DNA of 64,000 nt, from assembly GCA_000827495.1 (NCBI GenBank), contig KN817545.1, forward strand, positions 133,113 through 197,112, read 5' to 3'. The notes under the pieces are model-generated. The model searched no databases and had not been told where the DNA came from. It saw only the letters and a list, made by a program, of their open reading frames with translations. A program made the position numbers and the translations under genes. This stretch comes from Hypholoma sublateritium FD-334 SS-4. Taxonomy: Eukaryota; Basidiomycota; Agaricomycetes; Agaricales; Strophariaceae. Every line of letters begins with the position of its first letter. Position 1 is the first letter of the stretch. Below are positions 48,622 through 58,539 of the stretch, one piece after another.

Positions 48622-49359
48622 GCTCGAACACAAGGAAGTCAAAGTTACAAAACCATTGGAAGTGGACTTTATAAGAAACGGCTTGGGAAGTTTGTGTAAC
48701 TAATAATGCTTCTTGATCATGGGAAGACCGGTCAGATGCTCGAATCCAATGGCTTCTGGCTGGAGCACTTTCCACGTAAGGTGCCACAGCATACTTCTCG
48801 TGTGGCCATAGGCATAAAGTTTGATTTATACATATAGCTTCTTCATGGTTCGTCGATAAGACGTTAACTCTGGCAATGTAATTATAAAGGATGTAATTAG
48901 TACTGTCGGAAGATGAATGAAGCAAACTATTATTAATTTGCCCTATATGGACGTACAATTGCCGTCCTTACCTTATTATTCAAGGACTCGATACGCTCAA
49001 GTACGCGGGGGAGAGAGTGGCGTTAACGCTTCCGCAACTTGAACATAACAGTCAGCAAGGTCTGACTTGAAAGATACCTATCAGTAAAATTATAGTCAAT
49101 TATAAGTTTTGTGGGAGCAAGAAACGAAGGAACCACACCTTGCGGAGTAAGGTCAGGTCGCAAAAGTATACAACGTGATTTTTACCGTTACAAATCGATA
49201 CATAAATGGTCGTCGGTTCCGTATATTCCGACTAGTTACTCAGTGATTGGCGAAATGATCAAAGAATAATGACTCTGATTTATGGGATATAAACCACATA
49301 CAACGAGGTTCACTGAACACATCCCATAAGCCTAGCCGCTAGTCACCCACCAATCTACA
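48622..49359. other. intergenic, promoter of the next SDR
   Basis: About 740 bp between the divergent P450 relic and an SDR gene. No other gene recognised. Confidence 0.4.
49288..49293 (+). promoter_or_regulatory. TATA box of the SDR gene
   Basis: TATAAA lies 67 bp before the ATG at 49360. An inverted CCAAT (GATTGG) lies near 49243. Position-based inference. Confidence 0.45.
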
Positions 49360-50325
49360 ATGTCATCCAAAATTTGGTTCGGTGAGCATGACAGTAAATT
49401 TATATCACGAAGACTAAAATTCTGACACTCCAAACGTTAGTCACCGGAACCTCTGCCGGCCTCGGACGTGCAGCTGTTCTGCACCTACTCGAACAAGGAG
49501 ACAAGGTCATAGCCACCCTGCGCAAGCCAGAAGCACTCTCAGATGTTTCCACTAAATATTCTGCAGATCAACTTCTCGTCGTGAAACTCGACGTCACCTC
49601 CACCGCCGATATCCAGGCCGCCTTTTCCAAAGGAATCGAGCATTTTGGGCGCATTGATGTCGTGTACAACAATGCCGGATATTCTTCACTTGCCGAGGTT
49701 GAGGGAACTCCCGACGCCGTTGCGCGAGGCCTCTTTGAAGTCAACTTTTGGGCCTCGGCCAACATCTCACGAGAAGCGATCCGCATCTTCCGCGATGTCA
49801 ACAAACCCATGGGTGGGCGTATAATCCAAGCCTCCAGCATGGCCGGCGTTCAGGCTATGCCTGCTATTGGGTACTACAGTGCTAGGTTGGTTAAATTAAT
49901 TCTGTCAAAACTCTGATCTGACCCATTTCTGTAGCAAGTATGCGATTGAGGGACTCATAGAGGCGCTCTCGAAAGAAGTTCATCCCTCGTGGAATATCAA
50001 GATGACGTTGATTGAATTTGGTGGATTTTCCACGCGCGCCGTCGACGCAGAGTCGCTCGTCGTCGTCCCTGAGCACCCTGCGTACACGGCTCCTGACTGC
50101 GCCACCAAATTCGTGCGTGGATTCCTCGGTCCGGACGTCAAAAAGACCGCTGGTGATGCGTCCAAGGCTGCCCGCGAGGTCCGTAAGATTGCCTACGACG
50201 ACACCGTGGGTCTGCGTGTTCCTCTTGGCCTCGACGCTATCAGCATCGTTGCTTCGCAAGTCGTGGCCATTCAGAAAGACGTGGAAGCTGCAGGAAAATG
50301 GAGCGGCGACTTGAAACAGGATTAG
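49360..50325 (+). CDS. short-chain dehydrogenase/reductase, classical
   Basis: Three exons (49360-49381, 49441-49885, 49935-50325) give 285 residues. The short first exon encodes MSSKIWF and the next completes the cofactor motif VTGTSAGLGRA. NNAG, the serine region IIQASSMAG and the active site YYSASK (split by the second intron) are intact, so it is probably active with NADP(H) or NAD(H). The closest style is the fungal 'oxidoreductase, SDR' group used on ketones and sterol or secondary-metabolite substrates. The substrate is unknown. It neighbours a dead P450; the two may once have formed a small metabolic pair, but they are divergent and this is only inference. Confidence 0.93.
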
Positions 50326-51036
50326 AACATGTATACACACAAGTACAAACATGTACAATGATGGGCTTTTTTAGTATAATCATTACGTTGTCGGCCTCCG
50401 CGTCTTGCCTTCGCCCGCAGTACTGCCATTTGAGCACCATCATCCCTACGACACCTGCTACTCTCCGGATCCTTTTAATTTGCCACAGAAATTGTTATTC
50501 TCATTCTCTATCAATAATGGCACTATAGCCATACTTCTGTCATTTGCTGCCATTGGCAAGCTTATGCTAGTCAGGGGGCGTTTCGTCGCTTGCCACTCGT
50601 CAACCACTCGTACTCTGACTGAAGAAGTTGACTCCGCATATTATGTGCTTGTCGAGTGGTGCAGGGTCCGGGTGGCCTTAGTCATCGCTGCTCAAATACA
50701 GCTATCCTTCTACTCGTCCTTGCTCGCCAACTTCGAGATGCTCCCGCTGCCTCCCGCCCGTAGGATGATCATCCTGTATCAGCCGACCGCACTGGCTGTG
50801 GTCACTGGCGCACTGGAAGTCCGGTGCCTATGTCTCTCCAACTAAGTTGCATACCTCTCAAATGCTGGCTTCCATCAAGCTGCCATGGTGGGCCGTGGTC
50901 TCGTGTCTCCCATGAATGATACACTGGCAGCATTTTCATTCGCAAACTTCTTATTTTCGCTAGTTACGTTTATAAACGACTCGGAATCAAGGTGATCAAA
51001 GCTTCAGGACTCGGATTGGTTCATAAATGGGTCTGT
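50326..51036. other. intergenic
   Basis: A 146-codon plus-strand open frame (50405-50845) starts with CTG-type codons rather than a clear ATG and shows no motif. Nothing else recognised. Confidence 0.4.
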
Positions 51037-51572
51037 TTAAAGGGGAGAGCAGCTGAAGGAGCTCGTGAGGTCATTGAAATCAACGGTGGGTTCCGCCGTT
51101 CCCGGGACTGAGAAGAAGCTCCAGGTGCCCTCTGTCAGAACCACATCATCGGCTCCCCCCTGCTCAGCGAGGCAGCCAAAATCTCTGTGTTTCTTGTTAA
51201 CAGTAATTTGATAGAAGATTTTCAAAGCGCTTACTCAAAGAATGTACAGACAATCCCACCTGGGACAATCGCGGAAGAGATTTCTTTGTTGAGGAATTCG
51301 AGGCCACCAGTAAGATTGTTGCAGTCATCTGATCCGATGGGAATGGACACACAGCCTGTGCCAGGATTCCCGGTGCATACTTCGACATTGACTGAAGCAT
51401 CCTTTCAGTGACAGTGTCAGCTTCCATACTCAAGCACCCGTAGCTAGAGCCTAGATAAGCTTACTGTGCCTCTAGCCTTGATAACGGCGGGGTTTGGAAC
51501 TGCGGAGCTGACTGTAGCGAGGCAGAGCATGGCTAAGGCCGAAACAATGCTGGTGCTGAAGAACTTGAACAT
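51037..51572 (-). CDS. small secreted cysteine-containing protein
   Basis: Three exons on the minus strand (51572-51465, 51401-51235, 51184-51037) give 140 residues. The N-terminal 22 or so residues form a signal peptide (MFKFFSTSIVSALAMLCLAT). A likely propeptide end ARGT precedes the mature part. The mature part contains six cysteines in short motifs (VCTGNPGTGC, DDCNN, IVCTFFEDFGC, SFSC). The ending DFNDLTSSFSC and the repeated hydrophobic pattern remind me of small beta/gamma-crystallin-like secreted proteins; this is inference. It lacks the eight-cysteine pattern of hydrophobins. A TATA box is seen at 51656-51662. A broken inverted copy lies at 52526-53081. Confidence 0.8.
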
Positions 51573-51655
51573 ATTGAGTTTATTTTGGAAATTGCTGTTA
51601 GAAGACTTTGGTTTGAGAGAGCTGTGGGGATTCTCTTTCCCCAACATGACCTGCA

Positions 51656-51662
51656 TTTTATA
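51656..51662 (-). promoter_or_regulatory. TATA box of the small secreted protein gene
   Basis: TATAAAA on the minus strand, 84 bp before the ATG at 51572. The broken paralogue has no equivalent at this spacing. Confidence 0.45.
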
Positions 51663-51947
51663 CCTCTCAGTTATGTCCAAGATCAAAATCATTAACAGCT
51701 GTACTGTAGCGATCTCCTAGAAGAGACCTAACGCTCTAAAATTTCATGAGAATAGAAAGTCTAAATCTATCACAAATTTTCCACGGACTGTGTCGAACAT
51801 CCGAATTTTTACGTGTATATAATTGCACCTCGTCAACATAAGCCTCAAGTTTTAGCAAACTGTACATGAGAAATATAATAGCACCATACATACTGCATAT
51901 ATGACATTCGCTTCTCCGAGTCGCCTTGATCTATGCAATGCTTGATA

Positions 51948-52310
51948 CCACGACTTTCACGCAGTGAGAATACCGGTACACAAAATTAAAGCACAAACCC
52001 ACGGCCTGGGCTCAAATGTCGGAGTGTATCATATCCCGACTGTTCTCTGCATAGCCTGCTACTTTGGGATGCTTCGAAAAGGCTACATTTACTAGAACTG
52101 TAGACTATACATAAATAGAACCAGCGTCTAAAGAAGCGCTCAGTGCTTGGTCATTCGGACCACTACGCGGAGAAGAGCAGATCTAAAATAACCCATCACC
52201 CACCGATGCTGATATCCACGAACCTGCTGGCGGGTGCTTCGATATTTTGGGGGTCATTAGTAGGCGAGGCGCTCATATTTTCCAGTGTTCTCACTGCGTG
52301 AAAGTCGTGG
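51948..52310. repeat. perfect 23-nt inverted repeat, 317-bp spacer
   Basis: Positions 51948-51970 (starting CCACGACTTTCACGC) are the exact reverse complement of 52288-52310 (ending GCGTGAAAGTCGTGG). The arms lie between two divergent paralogous genes, 376 bp and 216 bp upstream of their ATGs. They may be the best-conserved part of duplicated promoters, or ends of a small inserted element. Confidence 0.85.
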
Positions 52311-52525
52311 GTTACTTTTGTTAAAACAAGACAGCTTCGACGTAATTAATTTCCTAACATTCCGTGGGTCTTGAAGCTTGAATATCTGCTCAGGGCGTGT
52401 CAGGTCTGTTAATGACATATTGAACATCTTCACAAAAACTAATATACCCACCATGGTTTTGGTATGCTCCGACTCATCGCCCACAATTGGCGCCTTTCAG
52501 CATCTCCCACTTCGTATATCACACC

Positions 52526-53081
52526 ATGTTCAAGTTGTCTAGGGCACAGGTCTTCATATCGATGGCTATTTCAACATTCTCCGCGTACCCCTCGCCACAA
52601 AATGCTGCTATTGAGGCCAGAGGAGTAGTAAGCTTGTTACTTCTCTGTCCACACAAAAATCATCTGATATCAATGTAAGAATTCCTCTGTCAAAGTGGAT
52701 GTATGCACAGGAGACCCCGGAGTAGGCTGTACAGATATTCCCACTGACTTGGGAAGTTGTATAAATCTCGACGGCGGCTTCGTGTTTTTAACAAGGAGAT
52801 CTCGTCGGCGATCATCTTGCGATCATCCCCAATGGGATTGTGTGCACATTTTTTGAGTAAGCTGCAACCAAATTGTATCGTTGTACATCGAAGTTAACCA
52901 GAAGAATAGAGACTTCGGGTGCCTCTTTGAGCAAGGGACAGCTGATGCTGTTGTTCTCACTGGCGGCACCTGGAACTTTTCTCATGTCCCCGGGCCGACG
53001 GGAACAGCACAGTCAACAGTCGATTTCAATGACCTAACGAGTTCCTTGAACTGCTCCCAAATTTTACTGCCTCCATACTAG
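52526..53081 (+). pseudogene. broken paralogue of the small secreted protein
   Basis: Same three-exon plan as the gene at 51037-51572, inverted and head-to-head with it. The start MFKLSRAQVFISMAISTFSA, the cysteine motif VCTGDPGVGC, NKEISSAI, and a third exon reading DFGCLFEQGTADAVVLTGG and DFNDLTSSLNC all match. Exon 2 is damaged: one base is missing near 52790 (GTGTTTTTAACAAGG), and an 11-bp tandem duplication (GCGATCATCTT/GCGATCATCCC, about 52804-52826) follows. These shift the frame, so an in-frame stop appears before the donor at 52856. The splice sites themselves remain (GTAAGC near 52655, GTAAGC near 52857). Probably non-functional unless the assembly is wrong here. Confidence 0.75.
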
Positions 53082-53405
53082 TATTCACCGGAGCTACCTT
53101 CGAGCAGAAGAATCGTTCACCAGGGTTGAAATGAATTTTATGTTACTTTTGAGATTCGAGCCAGCCCCTTCGCGTACCATCTGGTAACATGCATATACAC
53201 AAATACAAACAAGTTTTACGACTGACTCGAAGACTCCGAGTCGAAGTTGACCACGTAACAACCACGTAAATTGAGTGAGCCTACTCAATCCCCTTGCCGT
53301 ACAACCACGACGCCGACGAGCAGACTTCTATTTGCTTCACCACTTCCGAGTCCCAATTCAGCTTGAATTCAGCCTCTACCTCCAGTTGGCTACCATCTGT
53401 CCCCT
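53082..53405. other. intergenic
   Basis: 3' flank between convergent genes; nothing recognised. Confidence 0.35.
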
Positions 53406-55735
53406 TCAAATTATCTCGACTCGCAATACACTTGCCTTCTGAGTCCATACCTCCTTTCTTCTTGTCCAGTCCTCAACATACTGTTTCCACCGTCCAACTC
53501 TTTCGAACCTTCCTTCTGACGTAGGCCTTAACATTAACCCACACCGCTGGACATGCGGCTTGTTTGGATCATCGAAAACTTCATTGAAACACCCAATAAG
53601 GAGGCAGTATACGATTCTGTCTGACGAGTCTTGTGCAGACACGGCTGTGTCGTAGTTCAAATGGAGACTATTGAAACTACCGGCATGTAGAATCATAACG
53701 CCAGGAATTGGAAGAGGTTTCTGTTCGAGGTATTTGTCGCCGTTTATAATGCCGCACAAGGCGCCCTCGACGATGACTGAGCCCCCAATGACGGTTCCAT
53801 ATCTGTTCTTTCCTTGAACTTCGACCGACGCACTGATAAGCCGAGTCCGAGGGTCCTGCTTGTAGGTTGTTGTCCCTGCCCATTCTGCTAACTTTGGCTT
53901 TGTCTCGTACTCCCAGTCTAGGCCGCTTGCATGATCCCCTCCCCATGACAAGGATGCCCACGACCACGATGGCACACCCGCCTTGCGCTCTCGCGTCGGG
54001 CCATCCACCTGTTGGCTTCCACCAGACTCCCATAGCAAATCGCGCAGCAGGTCACCTTCCCACAACCCGGCCAAATATCGCTCGTTCTGGGGGAAGTGCT
54101 CGGCAAATCTCGTCGCAAGCCCCGAAAGCGCTGGAAGTCTATCGGACTCGAAGCTCAAGTCCAATATACTGATGTCCTCGACAATCGTGCGCCACAGGCC
54201 GTGCAATGCTTTCTGGCTCTTTGCCTCGCCGAGCATGGCAATCTGGGCCTTTGTTGCGCTCCAGCCATCACCACCTAGCGGAGTGGCGTCGAGGGCCGCA
54301 CATTCGCATCGCTGCACGGCGTTGCAGATCCAAATCATCTCACTGGAATGAATGTGGAGAGACCTTGGTGCTAGACTGCGCTCTTGGTATACCCATGTAC
54401 GAGGCAACAACGGCGCTACGTCGTCGTGGAGCCGGAGCCATCGGGATGTCTGCAAAGCCTCATGGGACGACCACAGTGCCACGCGAATGCGGATATCTTC
54501 GTCGACTGCAGGGATCTTGTACGACTGTACTTCGAAGTCTCTGATTGTGGGAACATGTTCAATACTTGCGCCGTGGTGTGTTTGCCTGGCGAAGTCCACC
54601 GACCATCGGACTGAGTCTCTCCTCGTGTATCTTGGCTTCAAGATGCCCTCATGCCCACCCGCTGCGCGCGTAGCTGCGATGTTAAGATAACAGCGTGCGT
54701 ATATATCCGCCATAACAGCGCTTTGCTCCTCCCAATCCTCCGCATCTTTCTGGATAATGCATAGAGAGTCGATCCAGATGAATGGGATACCCAAACCCCT
54801 TGTTATTATGATAGAATCTTGGAAGGTGCGTGGCATGGTTTCGATATTGATCCCTGCCATTCTGTCCGCCAATGTCTCCCGCGTTGTAATGAGAAGTTGT
54901 TCTTTTCCCCAGCAGTGACTCAGCGCGACATAACGCCCTCGCTGACCGGGCGTTGTTTCGATGAGTCGTATTTGTCCAGCGGATAGGTCTAAGACGCGTC
55001 GTGGTAAGATATCTCCTTCACCGTTCGATGAGTCTTGTCCATGGCAATGTTCGTGATTTCGGTCGCATTCTTCGATCCAGGGTCTGGCGATGTTCGCGCA
55101 TTCCTCGCCGCTGGGATTCGTCGGCACTTCGCCAGCAGCACCAATGGCCTTCCAATGTGAGGGCGGGCCTGTCCGTGCAGCACATCAATCTATGGGCACT
55201 ACAGAAAATTATTGGTCTCACCATTTATTGGCGTATATATTTCAATCTCGAACTCCTCGTCAAATCCACCCTTCTTCCCACCTTTGGTGTGCTCTGGATT
55301 ACATCGCATGACCACTTTCAATTTTCGGGGTGCCTCACGAATAGTTCGATTGCTTTCCTGTTCGTCTGCATCTTCTGCACCGGCATCATCCTGGTCGATT
55401 AGTATTGCGATCTGGTACGGGATGGCTCTGCCTTCCGCAACTGAGATACCCCAGGAGTCGGTCAGGGTATCGAACGCCGATTTGAGGAATTGACAAGATT
55501 TACAGCCGACATTTTCGGAAAGCATAGCGGACGATATCCAGTGTCTTGCTGGCTGTCCTATTGAGCAGATTCTTGGATCTTTATGGGGCTGGGGAATATA
55601 CTGGAAATCAAGGTCGTAGCATGTCAAGCAGTTTGCTTGTGTGTTATATCCTTTTACTGAAGGGTTGCTCGAGTCGAGAGCTTTTTTTGCGGGCTTTTTG
55701 CGACGTGCAAAAGGCACGAAAATTCCTCTGGTCAT
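53406..55735 (-). CDS. HET-domain protein (heterokaryon incompatibility)
   Basis: Two exons (55735-55222 and 55168-53406, 53-nt intron) give 758 residues. The HET core motifs are present: YVALSHCWG near residue 265 and WIDSLCIIQ about 70 residues later, with the DIYARCYLNIAATRA block. HET proteins control non-self recognition and programmed cell death between fungal strains. The N-terminal 190 residues carry a possible metal-binding CLTCYDL and CKSCQF pair plus an acidic stretch (DQDDAGAEDADEQE). The C-terminal part is the usual variable region (PSWSWASLSW). The intron was placed because only the 55168 acceptor keeps phase with the second exon. No partner gene is seen next to it. Confidence 0.93.
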
Positions 55736-56111
55736 AGTGAGTCAAAGGGTGGATTTATCATAGATGAATCGATGGGATTTGGGTCAGGGTCGATCAGAGT
55801 ATAATTAGCGCGCACGCACAGACCACGACTTATGTACGGTTTTTCATAATTATCTTCCAAAAATCAAAGGGGTGTTGTAGGCTGGGTTTAACTAAGCGCC
55901 CATAGATATACCACAGCTGTGACTGCTGAACATGACGATAAACCTGCGGGCCGAAATAGGCACAACTACACTCTCCAGCGCCAGCCTCTTTCGTGAAGAG
56001 CATCTTGCGGTCTTTTTCTTGCCGAGCTCGCACCCAGGGTTTGGTGCGTTTCAGTGAACTAGAATTGTATCAGAACTGCTTCGACATATCATCCAATTGT
56101 TGGACATCGTT
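55736..56111. other. intergenic, HET gene promoter
   Basis: 376 bp; upstream of the HET gene and 3' of the acetyltransferase, same strand. Nothing recognised. Confidence 0.35.
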
Positions 56112-56888
56112 TTACACGCGCTCCATTCTCGCCACCACGACATCTCTTGCGCCAGATATCCATCTGTCCCAGCACAACGAAAGCACCACACTATCCCGCC
56201 CGTTCCCGCTCCCCCTCTCTTCGTCTTCGTGCACCACATTCCCCTCCTTCCCCGGCGGGAGGACCCACGACCACCGCATCACGCCCTCCCTCACGAACCC
56301 CATCTTCTCCGCCGCGCCGATGCTGGCTACATTCAGCGGGTTCGCCGACCACGCGACGCGCCGGAAGCCAAGCCCGCCGGCCGCCGGCGCGTCGAGCGCG
56401 TATTTCAGCAGCAGCCCGATCGCATTCGCGCTGACGAACGTGCGCTGGAACGCGGGCAGCACGACGACAGGCGCGAGCTCGAGCGCGCGATTTTGCACGG
56501 AGCCGTGCACCCAGCCGATGACGCCCGCGATGCGCCCCGCGGGGACGGGCGCGGCGGCGCCGTCGCCCTCGGCGGGCGGGCGCGTCTTGTCGATTATGGC
56601 GAAGAGCGTCGCGGTGGGGTCGCGCCGGATGACGGTCTCGGCGAAGTGCAGGACATCGGCTAGGCTGCTCCATGACATGGGGAGGTACCGCGAGACCGCG
56701 GCGGCGTCCTTCGCAAGCTCATCGGCGAAGAGCTGGGCGTGGAGGGCTGGGGTGAACGGCACGAGCTGCACGCGCGTGGTTTCGAGCAGCGCCGGGACAG
56801 GGATGCTGCTGTTGAGGTCGTATGGCTCGGCGAATGAGCCGTCCGCGGTCGTGTCGAGAGCTGGTGGTTTGTACGAGTTGATGAACAT
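56112..56888 (-). CDS. GNAT-family N-acetyltransferase
   Basis: Single exon of 258 residues from the ATG at 56888 (MFINSYKPPALDT), which fits the usual start of this fungal group; the frame stays open upstream to 57020 with other Met codons. The RimJ/RimL-like pattern is visible: LETTRVQLVPFTPALHAQLF, then a beta-strand LFAIIDKT, the acetyl-CoA region IAGVIGWVHGSVQNRALELA, and the closing GFRRVAWSANPLNVASIGAA and EKMGFVREGVMRWSWV. It should transfer acetyl from acetyl-CoA to an amine; the acceptor is unknown. Coding sequence is very GC-rich compared with its flanks. No intron. Confidence 0.88.
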   Translation of the reverse strand: MFINSYKPPALDTTADGSFAEPYDLNSSIPVPALLETTRVQLVPFTPALHAQLFADELAKDAAAVSRYLPMSWSSLADVLHFAETVIRRDPTATLFAIIDKTRPPAEGDGAAAPVPAGRIAGVIGWVHGSVQNRALELAPVVVLPAFQRTFVSANAIGLLLKYALDAPAAGGLGFRRVAWSANPLNVASIGAAEKMGFVREGVMRWSWVLPPGKEGNVVHEDEERGSGNGRDSVVLSLCWDRWISGARDVVVARMERV

Positions 56889-57517
56889 GTTGGTGAAAAA
56901 GTGCGATCCACAGCCGATGGTTTTTGAAATACTTTTGCGTACGGCCGAGTCAGTGCGATGAGTCATAATTTGAGGAATACCAGCCATGTTTTTTTTTTTT
57001 CGTAATCGGCAAGCAATCACGGTGAATTCAGTCCGACGCAGGCGGCATGAAATGTGTTTGATTGACGAGGCGGTTGGGGCATGCCGTCGAGACTTGTCCG
57101 GCCGACAAAGAGACAGCCACCTATATAACTATCGTACAAGGCCGGAGCGCCGATTGGCATCATCTGGGTACGCAATAAGGCGTGGTTGTGCAAGGAGATA
57201 CAATTTCAAAAGTAAAAAAGGTTGAGCTTTTGAAAAGCAAGGCCTGTTGCACTTCGTAAATTTTCCAGTGCTAGGGTAGACCTGGTCCGATTCCGTAATC
57301 ACTCATGGCCTGTTAGATCTTTGCATCCATAGGACGTTGGATCATGGGGCGCGGCGGATGAACACAGTTTGCGGTGATACATGATTCGAAATCCAGGCGC
57401 AACCTGGCGAATCGAAAAGAACAAACTGCTATGTTTTCAGAACCACATTGTCGGCCTGCAACAGACTGCACACGCTCACCTTGTTCATGATTCCACCCCA
57501 ACATGCCTTCAACCAGG
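56889..57517. other. intergenic
   Basis: Contains a T run at 56987-57000 and AT-rich sequence. No gene recognised. Confidence 0.35.
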
Positions 57518-58176
57518 CTAGCCCCGCCGCAACTCTCCTCCTGCCGCTCCCCGACGCGCCTTCGCCTTCGCCGCGGCCCGCTTGATGCTGTCGTGGTACA
57601 ACACACTATTCACCATCCCAATCGGAATATCGTACAGCTCCGGTATCGCATCCGCCCGCGCAGACGCTATATACGGGTCCTCTCCACCGGCCGGCGGGAG
57701 CGACACGCGGTCGTCTGTCGTGCCCACAGCATGCATAAGCATCGCACGAGACGAAAAAGCAAGACAGGGCAGCACGCACCAGTGACAGCGCGCATCTCGT
57801 CAAACCCCGGCGTAGCGCGTATCGCGAGCGCCCAGTACGCCATGTACGTCAGGATGACGGTCATCACGCTCCACGCGGGGACGAGCAGCGCCCACTCTCT
57901 GCGTGCACCAGGTCGGTCAGCTACGCGCGAACGGACAGGCATGCACACACACCTGTTTGGGTACCACGTCACGCCCGTGCGCACGATCCACGCGTCGGGA
58001 AGGACAGCCCAAAGGAGGTAGAGCACGAAAAGCAGGTACGTGGAGGTCCAGGCGACAAAGCCGTAGAACTCGGGCGCGCGGCTGCGCTGCTCCTCGGGTT
58101 GCGGTGGCCAGGGATATGGCGCGGTCGGGGAGCGCGGGGACGTGTCTAGATGAACGGTGCTAGGGGACGCTTCCAT
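57518..58176 (-). CDS. PIGP: GPI-GlcNAc transferase subunit P (PIG-P)
   Basis: Subunit of the ER complex that adds GlcNAc to phosphatidylinositol, the first step of GPI-anchor synthesis. Three exons (58176-57953, 57898-57780, 57714-57518) give 179 residues. After a Pro-rich cytosolic start comes the PIG-P signature: EFYGFVAWTSTYLLFVLYLL, LPDAWIVRTGVTWYPNREWA, then a second helix (PAWSVMTVILTYMAYWAL). The motif ATPGFDEMRAVTDD follows, then a cytosolic tail with IPIGMVNSVLY. Two helices separated by a short lumenal loop are typical. The first intron falls exactly within the conserved YPNREWA. Confidence 0.93.
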
Positions 58177-58539
58177 ACAGGCATCTTTCGATATTGAGTT
58201 TAGCTGCCACGAGGAGTGTCAAGAGGATGAGTGGTGGAACGATCCAAGGCCACGTCGCGCTAGCGGAGTGGGCTGTAGTTGCCGGGATTCTCACAATCAT
58301 GAGATCGAACAAAGGCAACTCCCGCTTGGCATCCAGAAAACAGCACATTCTCCAAGAATATTGAATTTGACGATTTTGATAATAGATGAGCAAGTAACAA
58401 ATACAACGAGAAAGAATATGCAGGGGTAGAGTACAACTAGTGAAGCGATTAAATTATTTTATTTCAAGTCCCCACAGACTCCATAAATTACTCTCCAAAC
58501 CAGCTCAAGAAAAAGCAGGCATGAAACAGTACAGAAACA
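58177..58539. other. intergenic
   Basis: PIG-P promoter and 3' flank of the C2H2 gene. Nothing recognised. Confidence 0.35.

Larger units (their letters stand above)
51573..52525. other. shared upstream region of two inverted paralogues
   Basis: The divergent promoter space between the small secreted protein gene and its broken copy. It holds the inverted repeat listed separately. Read outward from each arm, both sides also share a TCCGTGG and a CTGTTAATGA in the same order before the ATG. Confidence 0.45.

Noticed and set aside
50405..50845. 146-codon plus-strand open frame
   Set aside because: No recognisable domain and mixed hydrophobic content; not linked to neighbouring exons.
51037..51572. 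Hydrophobin
   Set aside because: Size and secretion fit, but the protein has six cysteines in other spacing and lacks the two CC pairs.
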